Of a stretch of DNA of 64,000 bases, positions 10,957 through 19,808 are shown in pieces. A model generated the notes under the pieces. That model was not told the DNA's origin. It worked only from the letters and a program-made list of their open reading frames with translations, and did not search any database. Position 1 is the first letter of the stretch. Each line of letters starts with the position of its first letter. The position numbers were made by a program, and so were the translations under genes. This stretch comes from Hyphomicrobiales bacterium (GTDB lineage Bacteria > Pseudomonadota > Alphaproteobacteria > Rhizobiales > Rhizobiaceae), in the NCBI GenBank assembly GCA_900465665.1, contig UBJO01000011.1:124001-188000 (forward strand), read 5' to 3'.

Positions 10957-11954
10957 GCAGCCTCCCGGGCATCTGTATTGTCTGCCGCCGCAACCAGGGC
11001 ATCGTGGAATCGCTGCGAGACCTCGCGAGGATCGCGCGCGGTCATGATCGCCGCCTTGTCGTTTGCCGACACCGACGGTGCGAAGCGCTCCATATACCAG
11101 CCGAGATGCTTGCGCGCATGACGAACGCCGACCGCTTCGCCATAAAAATCGAGCATCATGCGATAATGCTCGACGGCGATATCGGCGATCTCCCATGGCT
11201 GAGGCGCCTCGGCGCCGGCGAGCACGCCGGCATGCCACGGGCGCCCCTGGCAGCCACGGCCGATCATGACGGCATCGGCGCCCGAGCGGCGCAGGATTTC
11301 ATGGGCGTCCTCGACCGTTTCGACGTCGCCATTGGCGACCAGCGGGATGGTGAGGACATCGCGCACGGCGCGGATCGCGTCCCAATCGGCGCGTCCCTCG
11401 TAAAACTGCATGCGCGTACGGCCGTGGATCGTCACCAGCTGGACGCCGGCCTCCTGGGCGCGCTTTGCGATTTCGGGTGCGTTGATCGAATTTTCGTCCC
11501 AGCCAAGCCGCATCTTCAGCGTGACGGGAACATCCACCGCCTTGACTGTCGCTTCGATCAGTCCCAGGGCATGATCGGGATCGCGCATCAGCGCCGAGCC
11601 AGAATAGCCGCCGATCACCTTCTTGGCGGGGCAGCCCATATTGATATCGATGATATCGGCGCCGTGCGCGGCGGCGATCTTCGCGCCTTCCGCCATCCAG
11701 TGCGCTTCGCGACCGGCAAGCTGCACCATGTGCGGATTGAAGCCAGCGGTCTTCAGCCGCGCCCAGGATTGCTCGGTGTCGTTGACGAGTTCGCGGCTCG
11801 CCACCATCTCGGTCACCACCAGCCCTGCGCCATGGCGCCAGGCCAATTGACGGAACGGCATATCGGTGACGCCGGACATGGGCGCCAGCACGATACGGTT
11901 GCGCACCGCAACGGTTCCGATGCACAAAGGAGATGCGAGGTGTATGTCAGACAA
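10953..11954 (-). CDS. dusB: tRNA-dihydrouridine synthase DusB (NifR3)
   Basis: FMN-dependent enzyme of 333 residues that reduces specific uridines in tRNA to dihydrouridine. It is a TIM-barrel Dus protein with the N-terminal APMSGVTD motif (24-31), the catalytic cysteine in [13 protein letters not shown] (C108), and the GRGCQGRPW phosphate-binding segment near the C-terminus. It is the first gene of the nifR3-ntrB-ntrC operon known from Rhizobium and Rhodobacter. The start appears to be TTG at 11954, since no ATG gives the conserved N-terminus. Its link with nitrogen control is positional; the enzyme itself acts on tRNA. Confidence 0.94.
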   Translation of the reverse strand: MSDIHLASPLCIGTVAVRNRIVLAPMSGVTDMPFRQLAWRHGAGLVVTEMVASRELVNDTEQSWARLKTAGFNPHMVQLAGREAHWMAEGAKIAAAHGADIIDINMGCPAKKVIGGYSGSALMRDPDHALGLIEATVKAVDVPVTLKMRLGWDENSINAPEIAKRAQEAGVQLVTIHGRTRMQFYEGRADWDAIRAVRDVLTIPLVANGDVETVEDAHEILRRSGADAVMIGRGCQGRPWHAGVLAGAEAPQPWEIADIAVEHYRMMLDFYGEAVGVRHARKHLGWYMERFAPSVSANDKAAIMTARDPREVSQRFHDALVAAADNTDAREAA

Positions 11955-12116
11955 CTGATTATCTTTCAGGCACGCTAAGCAGGTGCACTATTTTTAGACA
12001 GATTTAAAAGACTTGCCAAGGGGGAAGTGCCCGAATTGATATTTTTCGGGCAGATGCTGGAATTCGGTGCGCCAAGCCGTTAGAGCACCTCCAGAAATTC
12101 TGCTTTTTGGGGATTT

Positions 12117-13337
12117 ATGCCGCAAATGCATCAAAAGCAACCGATATCGATCGGAATTATCCTGGTGGCCGCAGGCCGGGGCGAGCGCGCCGGCGCATCC
12201 GTTGAAGGCCCGAAGCAATATCGCCGGATCGGTGGTAGGCCCGTCATTGCCCACACGCTCGAAAATTTCACGACATGGCCTCAAGTGACCGAGATCGTCG
12301 CCGTGATTCACGCCGATGACGAAGCTCTATTTGCGAAGGCAACCGCTGGTGTCACCTCCAAGCTGCCGATCGCCACTGTCCACGGCGGCTCGACGCGCCA
12401 GCAATCGGTGCTTTCGGGGCTTCGGCATCTGAAGGACAAGGGGATCACCCACGTCCTGATTCATGACGCCGTGCGGCCGTTCTTCGATCACGATCTGCTC
12501 GACCGCGTCGCGGCCACACTGGCTGTAGGCGCGCCTGCCGTGCTGCCGGCCATGCCGGTCGCCGATACGCTGAAGCGGGCGGATCAATCCGGTATCGTGG
12601 TCGAGACCGTGCCCCGCGCGCAGCTCTATGCGGCGCAGACACCGCAATCCTTCGACTTCGGCATCATCCTCGCCGCGCATGAGAAGGCGGCCGCCGCCGA
12701 TCGCACCGATTTCACCGACGATGCGGCGATCGCCGAATGGGCCGGCCATCCCGTGACCATCGTCGAGGGCATGGCCGACAATGTAAAACTGACAGTGAGG
12801 CGCGATATCGCAATGGCCGATCAGAGACTTTCCAGCACACGCCTTCCCGATGTGCGCACCGGCAACGGCTACGACGTGCACCAGCTCGAGGCAGGCGACG
12901 GCGTGACGCTGTGCGGCGTCTTCATTCCCCACGACCAGAAGCTCAAGGGCCACTCCGACGCCGACGTGGCGCTGCATGCGTTGACGGACGCGCTGCTTGC
13001 CACCTGCGGCGCCGGCGATATCGGCGACCACTTCCCGCCGTCGGATCCGCAATGGAAGGGCGCTCCATCTCGCATCTTCATCGAGCATGCGGCCAAGATC
13101 GTGCGCGAGCGCGGCGGCACCATCATGAACGCCGACGTGACGCTGATTGCCGAAGCGCCGAAGGTCGGGCCGCACCGCGACACGATGCGCGCCATGCTTT
13201 CGGACTTTCTCGGCATCTCGATCGACCGCTGCTCGGTCAAGGCGACGACCAACGAGACGATCGGCTTCGTCGGCCGCCGCGAGGGGATCGCCGCCATCGC
13301 CACCGCCACCGTCGTCTATCAGGAGATTGCCCAATGA
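12117..13337 (+). CDS. ispDF: Bifunctional IspD/IspF (MEP pathway)
   Basis: A 406-residue fusion performing two non-consecutive steps of the MEP isoprenoid pathway: CTP-dependent formation of CDP-methylerythritol (IspD, about 1-230) and cyclisation to MEcPP (IspF, about 245-406). The IspD loop [11 protein letters not shown] is at 16-26; in IspF the zinc ligands are in GYDVH (251-255), with [14 protein letters not shown] after it. The fusion is common in alphaproteobacteria. Product isoprenoids feed UppS (42005) here. The ATG at 12117 has GGGGA nearby; an in-frame ATG at 12126 is possible. Its stop overlaps the next gene as ATGA. Confidence 0.96.
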   Translation: MPQMHQKQPISIGIILVAAGRGERAGASVEGPKQYRRIGGRPVIAHTLENFTTWPQVTEIVAVIHADDEALFAKATAGVTSKLPIATVHGGSTRQQSVLSGLRHLKDKGITHVLIHDAVRPFFDHDLLDRVAATLAVGAPAVLPAMPVADTLKRADQSGIVVETVPRAQLYAAQTPQSFDFGIILAAHEKAAAADRTDFTDDAAIAEWAGHPVTIVEGMADNVKLTVRRDIAMADQRLSSTRLPDVRTGNGYDVHQLEAGDGVTLCGVFIPHDQKLKGHSDADVALHALTDALLATCGAGDIGDHFPPSDPQWKGAPSRIFIEHAAKIVRERGGTIMNADVTLIAEAPKVGPHRDTMRAMLSDFLGISIDRCSVKATTNETIGFVGRREGIAAIATATVVYQEIAQ

Positions 13338-13834
13338 GCCTCTATCCCGCCGATATCCTGTCCGAGGCCGAAGCCATTATCAGGACATTCGGAGCGGCGG
13401 GATTGATGGTTTCGACGGCGGAATCGTGTACCGGCGGGCTGATCGCCGGCGCGCTCACGGAAATCGCGGGCTCGTCCGCTGTCGTAGACCGCGGGTTCGT
13501 CACCTATACGAACACCGCGAAGATGGAGATGCTGGGCGTCCAGGAAGCGACGCTTGCGCGCTTCGGCGCGGTGTCGGAAGAGACGGCGCGGCAGATGGTG
13601 CATGGCGCCCTCTTCCGCTCGCGAGCATCGATCGCTGTCGCGGTCACGGGTATCGCGGGGCCAGGCGGCGGATCGGCGGACAAGCCCGTTGGCCTCGTGC
13701 ACCTCGCCGCGAAGTCACGCCACGGTGACCTCATTCACAACAAGATGCTCTATGGCGATATCGGCCGCGGCGAGGTTCGCCTCGCCACCGTCAGGACGGC
13801 GCTGGCGATGATCCGGCAGCTCGGGCCGCAGTAA
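13334..13834 (+). CDS. CinA C-terminal domain protein, NMN amidohydrolase-like (PncC)
   Basis: A 166-residue stand-alone version of the CinA C-terminal domain. Such proteins (PncC/YgaD) deamidate nicotinamide mononucleotide to nicotinic acid mononucleotide in NAD salvage. Family motifs are visible: [20 protein letters not shown] near residues 31-50 and [20 protein letters not shown] near 100-120. The N-terminal molybdopterin-binding domain of full CinA is absent. It is coupled to ispDF through an ATGA overlap and ends 6 bp from the convergent RatA-like gene. Family is clear; enzymatic activity is inferred. Confidence 0.88.
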   Translation: MSLYPADILSEAEAIIRTFGAAGLMVSTAESCTGGLIAGALTEIAGSSAVVDRGFVTYTNTAKMEMLGVQEATLARFGAVSEETARQMVHGALFRSRASIAVAVTGIAGPGGGSADKPVGLVHLAAKSRHGDLIHNKMLYGDIGRGEVRLATVRTALAMIRQLGPQ

Positions 13835-13840
13835 GCTGGA

Positions 13841-14284
13841 TCAGCTGTAGATCTTGCCGGCGCGCGTTTCGAAGGCTTCGGTGAACATCCGGAAGGCGCG
13901 GTCGAACATCGAGCCCATCAGGGCGCCGAGGATGCGGCTCTTGAACTCGTAGTCGATGAAGAAATGCACGTTGGAACCCGACGCCGTATCTTCGAAGCGC
14001 CAGCGATTGTCGAGATACTTGAAGGGGCCGTCGATGTATTTGACGTCAATGACGCGCTCGGCCTTGTTGAGCAGCACCTGCGTCGTGAAGGTCTCGCGGA
14101 TCGCCTTGTAGCCGACCGTCATGTCGGCGATGAGGAGAACCTTGCCATCGCGCTCCTTGCGGCTGCGGATCGCAAGCCCTTCGCAAAGCGGCAGGAATTG
14201 CGGGTATTTCTCGACATCGGCAACGAGATCGAACATCTGGTCTGCGGAATGCGGGACGGGGCGGTGCGTTTCGAACTGAGGCAT
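13841..14284 (-). CDS. RatA/COQ10-like START-domain protein
   Basis: A 147-residue polyketide-cyclase/START-fold protein. The opening (FETHRPVPHSADQMFDLVADVEKYPQFLPLC) and the middle (VGYKAIRETFTTQV) match the RatA/COQ10 group. In mitochondria and some alphaproteobacteria COQ10 binds ubiquinone, whereas E. coli RatA was described as blocking 70S assembly; in an alphaproteobacterium the quinone-chaperone role is more likely (inference). There is no signal peptide or membrane segment. It is the last gene of a minus-strand run that begins at lipA or further upstream. Confidence 0.85.
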   Translation of the reverse strand: MPQFETHRPVPHSADQMFDLVADVEKYPQFLPLCEGLAIRSRKERDGKVLLIADMTVGYKAIRETFTTQVLLNKAERVIDVKYIDGPFKYLDNRWRFEDTASGSNVHFFIDYEFKSRILGALMGSMFDRAFRMFTEAFETRAGKIYS

Positions 14285-14293
14285 GACCGGCAG

Positions 14294-14863
14294 TTAAGCG
14301 GGCGCGCCAAGAAGATCAAGAAGGCGGCGCATTTCACGGTGCGATTTCAACTGAAGGACGGGCACATCGGGCTTGTATCGCTCGATGCCCGCAAGGATGA
14401 GCGGCGCCCAGCGTCGCTCGAAATTCCAGATATAGGTCAAGAACTCGCCATCCAGCTTTTCCGGGCAGCCCGGCGCCATCTCCGGCCGCGCCCTGCCCCG
14501 CCAACGAAGCCACCTGGTGGTGACACCGAGCAGACACCGCCAGCGCGGCAGCCGCACCCAGAGCACCATATCGGTGCGCGGCATCCTGAGATCGAAGGTC
14601 GAGGCGCCGGTCCCGTCCATCAGCCACCGCTCTTCGGCAACGGCCGCCGCGATCATCTCGCGCTCCTCGGCCTTCGGCCGTTTCACCCAGCCGGGCAGCC
14701 AATAGAAGTGGCGATCCATGGAGATGTGCCGCACGCCGAGCCGCGCGCCTAGGCGCTTCGACAGCGTCGTCTTGCCACCGCCCGAGCAGCCGATCACGAG
14801 GATGCGGTCGGCGCGGCTGACGAGGTTGGCGGCACTGGTGATATCAGTGACGAAATTCGGCAT
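14294..14863 (-). CDS. P-loop kinase-like protein (copy 1 of tandem pair)
   Basis: A 189-residue P-loop NTPase resembling adenylate-kinase-like 'topology modulation'/FlaR proteins. Walker A is GCSGGGKTTLSKRLG near residues 25-39; MDRHFYWLPGW and then WLMDGTG follow, with an arginine-rich lid-like segment WLRWRGRARPEM. The substrate is unknown. The ATG at 14863 has GGGAGG seven bases upstream; an in-frame start at 14884 lacks a good site. It is clearly paralogous to the next gene: both share SMDR, FWLPGW or FYWLPGW, RPEM or RPDM, and YxWNFER in the same order. It sits 9 bp upstream of the RatA-like gene. Confidence 0.78.
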   Translation of the reverse strand: MPNFVTDITSAANLVSRADRILVIGCSGGGKTTLSKRLGARLGVRHISMDRHFYWLPGWVKRPKAEEREMIAAAVAEERWLMDGTGASTFDLRMPRTDMVLWVRLPRWRCLLGVTTRWLRWRGRARPEMAPGCPEKLDGEFLTYIWNFERRWAPLILAGIERYKPDVPVLQLKSHREMRRLLDLLGAPA

Positions 14864-14905
14864 GTCTTTCCCTCCCGTAAGCAAAGACCGAATCAGGCTG
14901 TCATC

Positions 14906-15496
14906 CTAGCCGATGACGTCGAGGCGCTGAAGCAGCTGTCCCATCTGCGCCCTGCTCCTCAATTCGACGAGCGGTACATCAGGCCCATGCAGGCGGATGC
15001 CTTCCATGAATTCGGGCACATCGTCCCTCTCGAAATTCCAGACATAGGAGATGAACTCCCGGTCCGGCCACTGTTCCAGGCACCCAAGCGCCATGTCGGG
15101 CCGCGTCCTGCCGCGATAGACGATGCCGCGCTTGAAGATGCTCCACAGGCAGAGCCAGCGCGACACCCTCACCCACAAGATGACGTCGGCGCGCGGCAGC
15201 CTGAGATCGAGCGTTCTCGGATTGTTGCCGTCGATGATCCAGCGGTCCTCGGTCACGATCCTGGCGATGATCTCGCGCTGTTCCGGCCTCGGTCTCGACA
15301 CCCAGCCTGGAAGCCAGAACACCTCGCGGTCCATGGAGACGTAGCGAACGCCGAGAATGCGCGCGAGCTTCTGCGCCAGCGTACTCTTGCCGCCACCTGA
15401 CGAGCCGAAAATGACGATGCGGTCGGCGCGCTTCAGGAGTTCGGCAGCCTCACCGAGATCGGTGACGTTCAGCCGATGCTTCGGTTGTTGCAACAC
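14906..15496 (-). CDS. P-loop kinase-like protein (copy 2 of tandem pair)
   Basis: A 196-residue paralogue of the neighbouring downstream gene. Walker A is GSSGGGKSTLAQKLA (about 32-46), followed by MDREVFWLPGW, WIIDGNNPRTLDLRLPRAD (Walker-B-like strand and base contacts) and GRTRPDMALGC. The pair looks like a local duplication that has diverged. The start codon is GTG at 15496, with GAGG seven bases upstream. Related proteins are annotated as adenylate kinases or AAA-family ATPases; I cannot name a substrate. It lies between the toxin-antitoxin pair and copy 1. Confidence 0.78.
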   Translation of the reverse strand: MLQQPKHRLNVTDLGEAAELLKRADRIVIFGSSGGGKSTLAQKLARILGVRYVSMDREVFWLPGWVSRPRPEQREIIARIVTEDRWIIDGNNPRTLDLRLPRADVILWVRVSRWLCLWSIFKRGIVYRGRTRPDMALGCLEQWPDREFISYVWNFERDDVPEFMEGIRLHGPDVPLVELRSRAQMGQLLQRLDVIG

Positions 15497-15562
15497 GATG
15501 GCCTCTTGTCTGATTGCGGGGAGATCAGGCCGCCTGGACGGGTGTGGAAGGCTCTACCGCGA

Positions 15563-15847
15563 TTATGCCTGCCAATTCTCGTGACCATGGCGTACGCGGA
15601 TGATGAGAATACTGCCATCACCCAGCTCATGGTAGACAATCAAGTGAGCGCCGCAAGGATGTATCCTCACGGGTGGGGTGATTTCCTGGCGAAGCCGGGC
15701 GAGTTTCGGATTGTCCGCGAGTATTTCGAAGATATCGCCAAAATGACGGTGATAGCTGTCGGCTTGCGACTTGCCGAAAAGCCGAACGCCTGTCGCGTGA
15801 ATAGTGCGAAGATCATGAGCGGCCTGACGCGACAGCCGGTAGCCCAT
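15563..15847 (-). CDS. parE: ParE-type toxin of a type II toxin-antitoxin pair
   Basis: A 94-residue RelE/ParE superfamily protein. It has the typical opening YRLSRQAAHDLRTIHATGVRLFG and the C-terminal beta core with the RIHPCGAHLIVYHEL and ILIIRVRHGHENW segments. ParE toxins inhibit DNA gyrase and RelE relatives cleave mRNA; the GYRLSRxAxxDL start and the antitoxin type favour ParE. It begins 5 bp after the parD stop, the usual antitoxin-first order. Chromosomal copies are often horizontally mobile. Confidence 0.88.
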   Translation of the reverse strand: MGYRLSRQAAHDLRTIHATGVRLFGKSQADSYHRHFGDIFEILADNPKLARLRQEITPPVRIHPCGAHLIVYHELGDGSILIIRVRHGHENWQA

Positions 15848-15852
15848 AAGAC

Positions 15853-16089
15853 CTATTCCGCTGCTTCGTTTAGCGACCGCAGAATGTCATCCATGGTTTC
15901 ATCGGAGACACCGCTTGCCAGCCCCTCATCGACAAGAGCCTGCATGTTGGCGATCTTGCTCGCGCGCTCCTGGTCGCGGCGAACGAGGTCGCGGACGTAG
16001 TCGGACGCATCGGCATAGCGGCCGACGGCGGCCTGCTTTTCCAGCCAGGCCTTCATCTCATCCGGCACAGTCACGGTTACCACGGGCAT
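15853..16089 (-). CDS. parD: ParD-type antitoxin
   Basis: A 78-residue ribbon-helix-helix antitoxin. The N-terminal strand PVVTVTVPDEMKAWLEKQ and the helix pair ending ADASDYVRDLVRRDQ are typical of ParD/CopG-like DNA-binding antitoxins; the C-terminal tail (ETMDDILRSLNEAAE) would wrap the toxin. I chose the ATG at 16089, which has AAGGA seven bases upstream, rather than an in-frame start at 16131. ParD probably represses its own promoter in the short gap to lipA. Confidence 0.88.
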   Translation of the reverse strand: MPVVTVTVPDEMKAWLEKQAAVGRYADASDYVRDLVRRDQERASKIANMQALVDEGLASGVSDETMDDILRSLNEAAE

Positions 16090-16155
16090 GACGTGTTCCT
16101 TTGCTGCATTACCTGCCGCCGATAATGGCACAGCAGGCCCGCCAAGAGAACCGTC

Positions 16156-17130
16156 TTACTCCGCAGCCACCAGCAGCTTCTTCTCACGCGCCGCGCGCAG
16201 GCGGGCGAAGTCGTCGCCGGCGTGGTGCGAGGAGCGGGTCAGCGGGCTGGAGGCAACCATGAGGAAGCCCTTGGTGTAGGCGACGGTCTCGTAGGACTTG
16301 AATTCCTCGGGCGTGACGTAGCTCATGACAGCGTGGTGCTTACGGGTCGGCTGCAGGTACTGGCCGATCGTCAGGAAGTCGACGTCGGCAACGCGCAGGT
16401 CGTCCATCAGCTGCAGCACTTCGTTGCGCTCCTCGCCGAGGCCGACCATGATGCCAGACTTGGTGAACATGGTCGGGTCCAGTTCCTTCACCCGCTGCAG
16501 CAGGCGAACGGAGTGGAAGTAGCGCGCGCCGGGACGGACGGTCAGATAGTTGCCCGGAACGGTTTCCATGTTGTGATTGAAGACGTCGGGCTTGGCGGCG
16601 ACGACCCGCTCCAAGGCGCCGGGCTTCTTCAGGAAGTCGGGCGTCAGGATTTCGATGGTGGTCGTCGGCGACGCAGCGCGGATCGCCCAGATCACCTTCT
16701 CGAAGTGCTCGGCGCCGCCGTCTTCCAGATCGTCGCGGTCAACCGAGGTGATGACCACGTGGCTGAGGCCCATCTCCTTGACGGCCTTCGCCACGCTCTC
16801 GGGCTCGGCCATGTCAAGCGCGTTCGGCTTGCCGGTCGCGACGTTGCAGAAGGAACAGGCGCGCGTACAGATCTCGCCCATGATCATGAAGGTGGCGTGC
16901 TTCTTGTCCCAGCACTCGCCGATATTCGGGCAGCCGGCTTCCTCGCAGACGGTGACGAGCTTGTGCTCCTTCACGATCGAGCGGGTTTCGGCGTAGCCTT
17001 TGGAGGTCGGCGCCTTGACGCGGATCCAGTCCGGCTTGCGCATGACTTCCGTATCCGGGCGATGCGCTTTTTCCGGGTGCCGCACGCGCTTTTCAGCGTT
17101 TGGATTGATCCTGTCGAGAATAGTTACCAT
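16156..17130 (-). CDS. lipA: Lipoyl synthase LipA
   Basis: Radical SAM enzyme of 324 residues that inserts two sulfurs into octanoyl groups on lipoyl domains. The radical SAM cluster motif CTRACSFC and the auxiliary-cluster motif [12 protein letters not shown] are both intact, and the C-terminal RSSHHAGDD carries the conserved serine cluster ligand. It acts on the lipoyl domains of PdhB and PdhC encoded about 4-6 kb upstream on the same strand. The ATG at 17130 is preceded by AGG; a TTG immediately upstream is less likely. It shares its direction with lpdA and pdhABC. Confidence 0.97.
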   Translation of the reverse strand: MVTILDRINPNAEKRVRHPEKAHRPDTEVMRKPDWIRVKAPTSKGYAETRSIVKEHKLVTVCEEAGCPNIGECWDKKHATFMIMGEICTRACSFCNVATGKPNALDMAEPESVAKAVKEMGLSHVVITSVDRDDLEDGGAEHFEKVIWAIRAASPTTTIEILTPDFLKKPGALERVVAAKPDVFNHNMETVPGNYLTVRPGARYFHSVRLLQRVKELDPTMFTKSGIMVGLGEERNEVLQLMDDLRVADVDFLTIGQYLQPTRKHHAVMSYVTPEEFKSYETVAYTKGFLMVASSPLTRSSHHAGDDFARLRAAREKKLLVAAE

Positions 17131-17169
17131 CAATAACCTGCCTTCAAACCGCCGAAACGGCCTCTTTCG

Positions 17170-17418
17170 TCAGCGTCTGACGAGTTTTGCCAGAAATAGC
17201 AAGATACAAGAGCCGATGAAACCCGTCACAAGGTAACCCTGCCAACCGCTGGCGACATAGATGCCGGCGCGGGCAAAGATCGCGCTGCCGATGACAGCAC
17301 CGACGATGCCGATGACAATGTTCATCAGAACGCCAAAGCGTATGCCCATCAAAATGCCCGCGAGCCAGCCCGCCAAGCCGCCGACGATGATCGCCGTAAT
17401 CCAGCCCACACCTTCCAT
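17170..17418 (-). CDS. GlsB/YeaQ/YmgE family small membrane protein (copy 1)
   Basis: An 82-residue, glycine-rich, almost entirely hydrophobic protein with three predicted membrane segments (about 5-25, 31-50 and 58-78) and a basic C-terminus LAKLVRR. It belongs to the transglycosylase-associated/GlsB family of stress-related inner-membrane proteins, whose biochemical role is not established. It follows a second family member after 14 bp, so the two are likely cotranscribed between lpdA and lipA. Confidence 0.82.
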   Translation of the reverse strand: MEGVGWITAIIVGGLAGWLAGILMGIRFGVLMNIVIGIVGAVIGSAIFARAGIYVASGWQGYLVTGFIGSCILLFLAKLVRR

Positions 17419-17432
17419 CCGGTCCTATCCCC

Positions 17433-17687
17433 TCAAGCTATCGCCCTTGCGATCAACACCACGATGATGGCGCCGACCGTGGCATGAATGATCTGCACCA
17501 CAAGCGCATTCTCGATACCGAGCGAGATCCCCAGCGCGTTGAAGAGAAAGCCTCCGACGAACGCGCCGATGATGCCGCTGAGCAGGCACCGTATCAATCC
17601 GCCTCCGCCAACGATCAGGCTGGCGAGGAACCCCGCGACCAGACCGATCAGGAGGAAGATGACGAGTGCCTGCGTACCCATGGACAT
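17433..17687 (-). CDS. GlsB/YeaQ/YmgE family small membrane protein (copy 2)
   Basis: An 84-residue protein with three hydrophobic segments and the family glycine patterns (IGLVAGFLASLIVGGGGL, GIIGAFVGGFLFNALG). It diverges strongly from the adjacent family member, so the pair is an old duplication or two acquisitions. The start at 17687 has AAGGA eight bases upstream. A perfect 8-bp inverted repeat (17718-17736) lies about 30 bp upstream, between this gene and lpdA. Confidence 0.82.
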   Translation of the reverse strand: MSMGTQALVIFLLIGLVAGFLASLIVGGGGLIRCLLSGIIGAFVGGFLFNALGISLGIENALVVQIIHATVGAIIVVLIARAIA

Positions 17688-17717
17688 GATGATTTCCTTT
17701 CGCTTTTTCCAGTCCGA

Positions 17718-17736
17718 GATTGAACGTGGTTCAATC
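17718..17736. repeat. 8-bp inverted repeat with 3-bp spacer
   Basis: GATTGAAC-GTG-GTTCAATC is perfectly symmetrical in its arms. It lies 31 bp upstream of the GlsB-family gene and 27 bp downstream of the lpdA stop. There is no U-tract on the minus strand, so it looks more like an operator or mRNA-protecting hairpin than an intrinsic terminator. Confidence 0.5.
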
Positions 17737-17763
17737 CGTCATAGAGAGCGGCGCAGAAAATTA

Positions 17764-19209
17764 TCAAGCGTTGAGGACGCGACCGTAAGCATCCAGAACC
17801 GCTTCCTTCATGGTTTCGGAAACCGTCGGATGCGGGAAGATGGTGTGCATCAGTTCTTCTTCGGTCGTTTCCAGGTTCATGGCGACGACGAAGCCCTGGA
17901 TGAGTTCGGTGACTTCGGCGCCGACCATGTGGGCGCCGAGCAGTTCGCCGGTCTTCTTGTCGAAGATCACCTTGCAGAGACCCTGGTCCTCGCCGAGCGC
18001 GATCGCCTTGCCGTTGGCAGCAAAGGAGAAGCGGCCGACGCGGATATCGCGGCCGGCTTCCTTGGCCTTGGCTTCCGTCAGGCCGACGGAGGCGACCTGC
18101 GGGTGGCAGTAGGTGCAGCCGGGGACCTTGCCCTTGTCGGTGGCGTGAACATTCGACAGGCCGGCGATCTTTTCGACGCAGACGACGCCTTCGTGCTCGG
18201 CCTTGTGGGCAAGCATCGGCGGGCCGGCGACGTCGCCGATGGCATAGATGCCGGCGATGTTGGTCTTGCCGTAGCCGTCGATGACGACGCAGCCACGGTC
18301 GGTCTTGACGCCAACGGCTTCAAGGCCGAGGTTTTCGATGTTGCCCTGGACGCCGACAGCCGAGATCATGCGGTCTGCGGTGATCTGCTGGACCTTGCCG
18401 TCAGCGGTCTCGACATGCGCGGTCAGGCTATCGGCGGCCTTTTCGACCTTGGTGATCTTGGCGCTGGTCAGGATCTTCATGCCGCGCTTCTCAAGCTGCT
18501 TGCGCGCGATCGCGGTGACTTCGACGTCCTCGACCGGCATGATGGTCGGCATGACCTCGACGACCGTAACGTCGACGCCCATGGAGCGGTAGAAGCTCGC
18601 GAACTCGATGCCGATGGCGCCCGAGCCCATGACGATCAGCGACTTCGGCAGGGCTGCCGGCTTCATCGCTTCGAAATAGGTCCAGATCAGCTTGCCATCC
18701 GGCTCGATACCCGGCAGCGCGCGCGGGCGGGCGCCGGTCGCGATGATGATGTGCTTGGCAGTGTAGGTGCCCTCGCCCTTGACGTTCTTCGGAACCGGGT
18801 TCTGCGGCTCGACGACGGGCTTGGAGGACTTGCCGACGACGATCTCGCCCGGCTTGGTGATCTTGGCTTCACCCCAGATCACATCGACCTTGTTCTTCTT
18901 CATCAGGAAGCCGACGCCGCCGTTGAGGCGCGCCGAGACACCGCGCGAGCGGGCGACAACGGCCTTCACGTCGGCGCTCATCTTGCCTTCGAGCACGAGA
19001 CCGTAGTCCTTGGCGTGGTTGGCGTGGTCGAGCACTTCGGCCGAGCGCAGCAGTGCCTTGGTCGGGATGCAGCCCCAGTTCAGGCAGATGCCGCCCAGGT
19101 GCTCGCGCTCGACGATCGCGGTCTTGAGACCGAGCTGGCTGGCGCGCACAGCGGCCACATAGCCGCCGGGACCGGAGCCGATGATGATGACGTCGTAATT
19201 CTCAGCCAT
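17764..19209 (-). CDS. lpdA: Dihydrolipoamide dehydrogenase (E3)
   Basis: FAD disulfide oxidoreductase of 481 residues that reoxidises lipoamide with NAD+. FAD motif GSGPGGYVAA (11-20), redox-active pair CLNWGC (C42 and C47), an NAD-binding segment VMGSGAIGIEFA, the second FAD motif AIGDVAG, and the C-terminal His-Glu active-site segment HPTVSE. It is the E3 of the pyruvate dehydrogenase complex encoded just upstream, although two unrelated genes are inserted between pdhC and lpdA. AGGA precedes the ATG by seven bases. Confidence 0.97.
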   Translation of the reverse strand: MAENYDVIIIGSGPGGYVAAVRASQLGLKTAIVEREHLGGICLNWGCIPTKALLRSAEVLDHANHAKDYGLVLEGKMSADVKAVVARSRGVSARLNGGVGFLMKKNKVDVIWGEAKITKPGEIVVGKSSKPVVEPQNPVPKNVKGEGTYTAKHIIIATGARPRALPGIEPDGKLIWTYFEAMKPAALPKSLIVMGSGAIGIEFASFYRSMGVDVTVVEVMPTIMPVEDVEVTAIARKQLEKRGMKILTSAKITKVEKAADSLTAHVETADGKVQQITADRMISAVGVQGNIENLGLEAVGVKTDRGCVVIDGYGKTNIAGIYAIGDVAGPPMLAHKAEHEGVVCVEKIAGLSNVHATDKGKVPGCTYCHPQVASVGLTEAKAKEAGRDIRVGRFSFAANGKAIALGEDQGLCKVIFDKKTGELLGAHMVGAEVTELIQGFVVAMNLETTEEELMHTIFPHPTVSETMKEAVLDAYGRVLNA

Positions 19210-19224
19210 GTTTTCCTGCCTTTG

Positions 19225-19806
19225 TTATCGGGCGTCGCGGGTGAGAAGCACCCACTCGTGTTTCCTGCTGCTTTCGAAAAGAGACATCGCATTCTGCCGC
19301 GCCGCTTCCGAAAATCCATTCTTCTTGTAAAGCGACAGAGCCGCTTCATTGTCACTTGCGGTGATCAGACTGACCGGCAGCGTCCCTGCCCTGTCGATCT
19401 GGTCTTTCAGTATTTCCCTGCCGATCCCGATGCCTCGCAGATGGCTATAGACGCCGAGCGTTGCAATGAACCAGCTGCCAACAACCTTCTTCTGCAGGTC
19501 GATCACCGGCTGCAAAGCCACGCGGTCGACCTCCATGCTCTTTACGTCCTCGCCCAGCGCGTAACCGATCGCCGCGCCCGCCGTCTCTCCGTAGGCTTCG
19601 GCCAGCACCGCTTGGCGCCATGTGCCGTAACCTTCGTCCCGACGCATCTTCAGCCGGCCAAGCTCCATCGGCGTATCGCTGCCGGTGCCGCCGAGCTCAC
19701 CCAGCCAGAGCCAGGACGCGAAACCATGCGAGGCAATGTCCGAGAGGATCGCCAGTTCGGCCGCGTCATCCCGTGTGGCGGGACGCAGCGTCACGAAAGA
19801 CGCCAC
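19225..19806 (-). CDS. GNAT family N-acetyltransferase
   Basis: About 193 residues. The acetyl-CoA binding core is visible (GVYSHLRGIGIGREILKDQ, the R/Q-x-x-G-x-G/A motif A), followed by SDNEAALSLYKKNGF, the conserved motif B of GNAT enzymes. The acceptor is unknown. There is no ATG; I chose GTG at 19806 with GGGG eight bases upstream, while TTG at 19812 would overlap the stop of the upstream hydrolase gene. It lies inside the pdh-lpd gene run, 15 bp before lpdA, so it probably shares the transcript. Confidence 0.85.
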   Translation of the reverse strand: MASFVTLRPATRDDAAELAILSDIASHGFASWLWLGELGGTGSDTPMELGRLKMRRDEGYGTWRQAVLAEAYGETAGAAIGYALGEDVKSMEVDRVALQPVIDLQKKVVGSWFIATLGVYSHLRGIGIGREILKDQIDRAGTLPVSLITASDNEAALSLYKKNGFSEAARQNAMSLFESSRKHEWVLLTRDAR

Positions 19807-19808
19807 CG

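Noticed and set aside
11955-12116. NtrC binding site before dusB
   Set aside because: GCAC and GTGC half-sites occur but are nine bases apart instead of seven, and the outer bases do not match.
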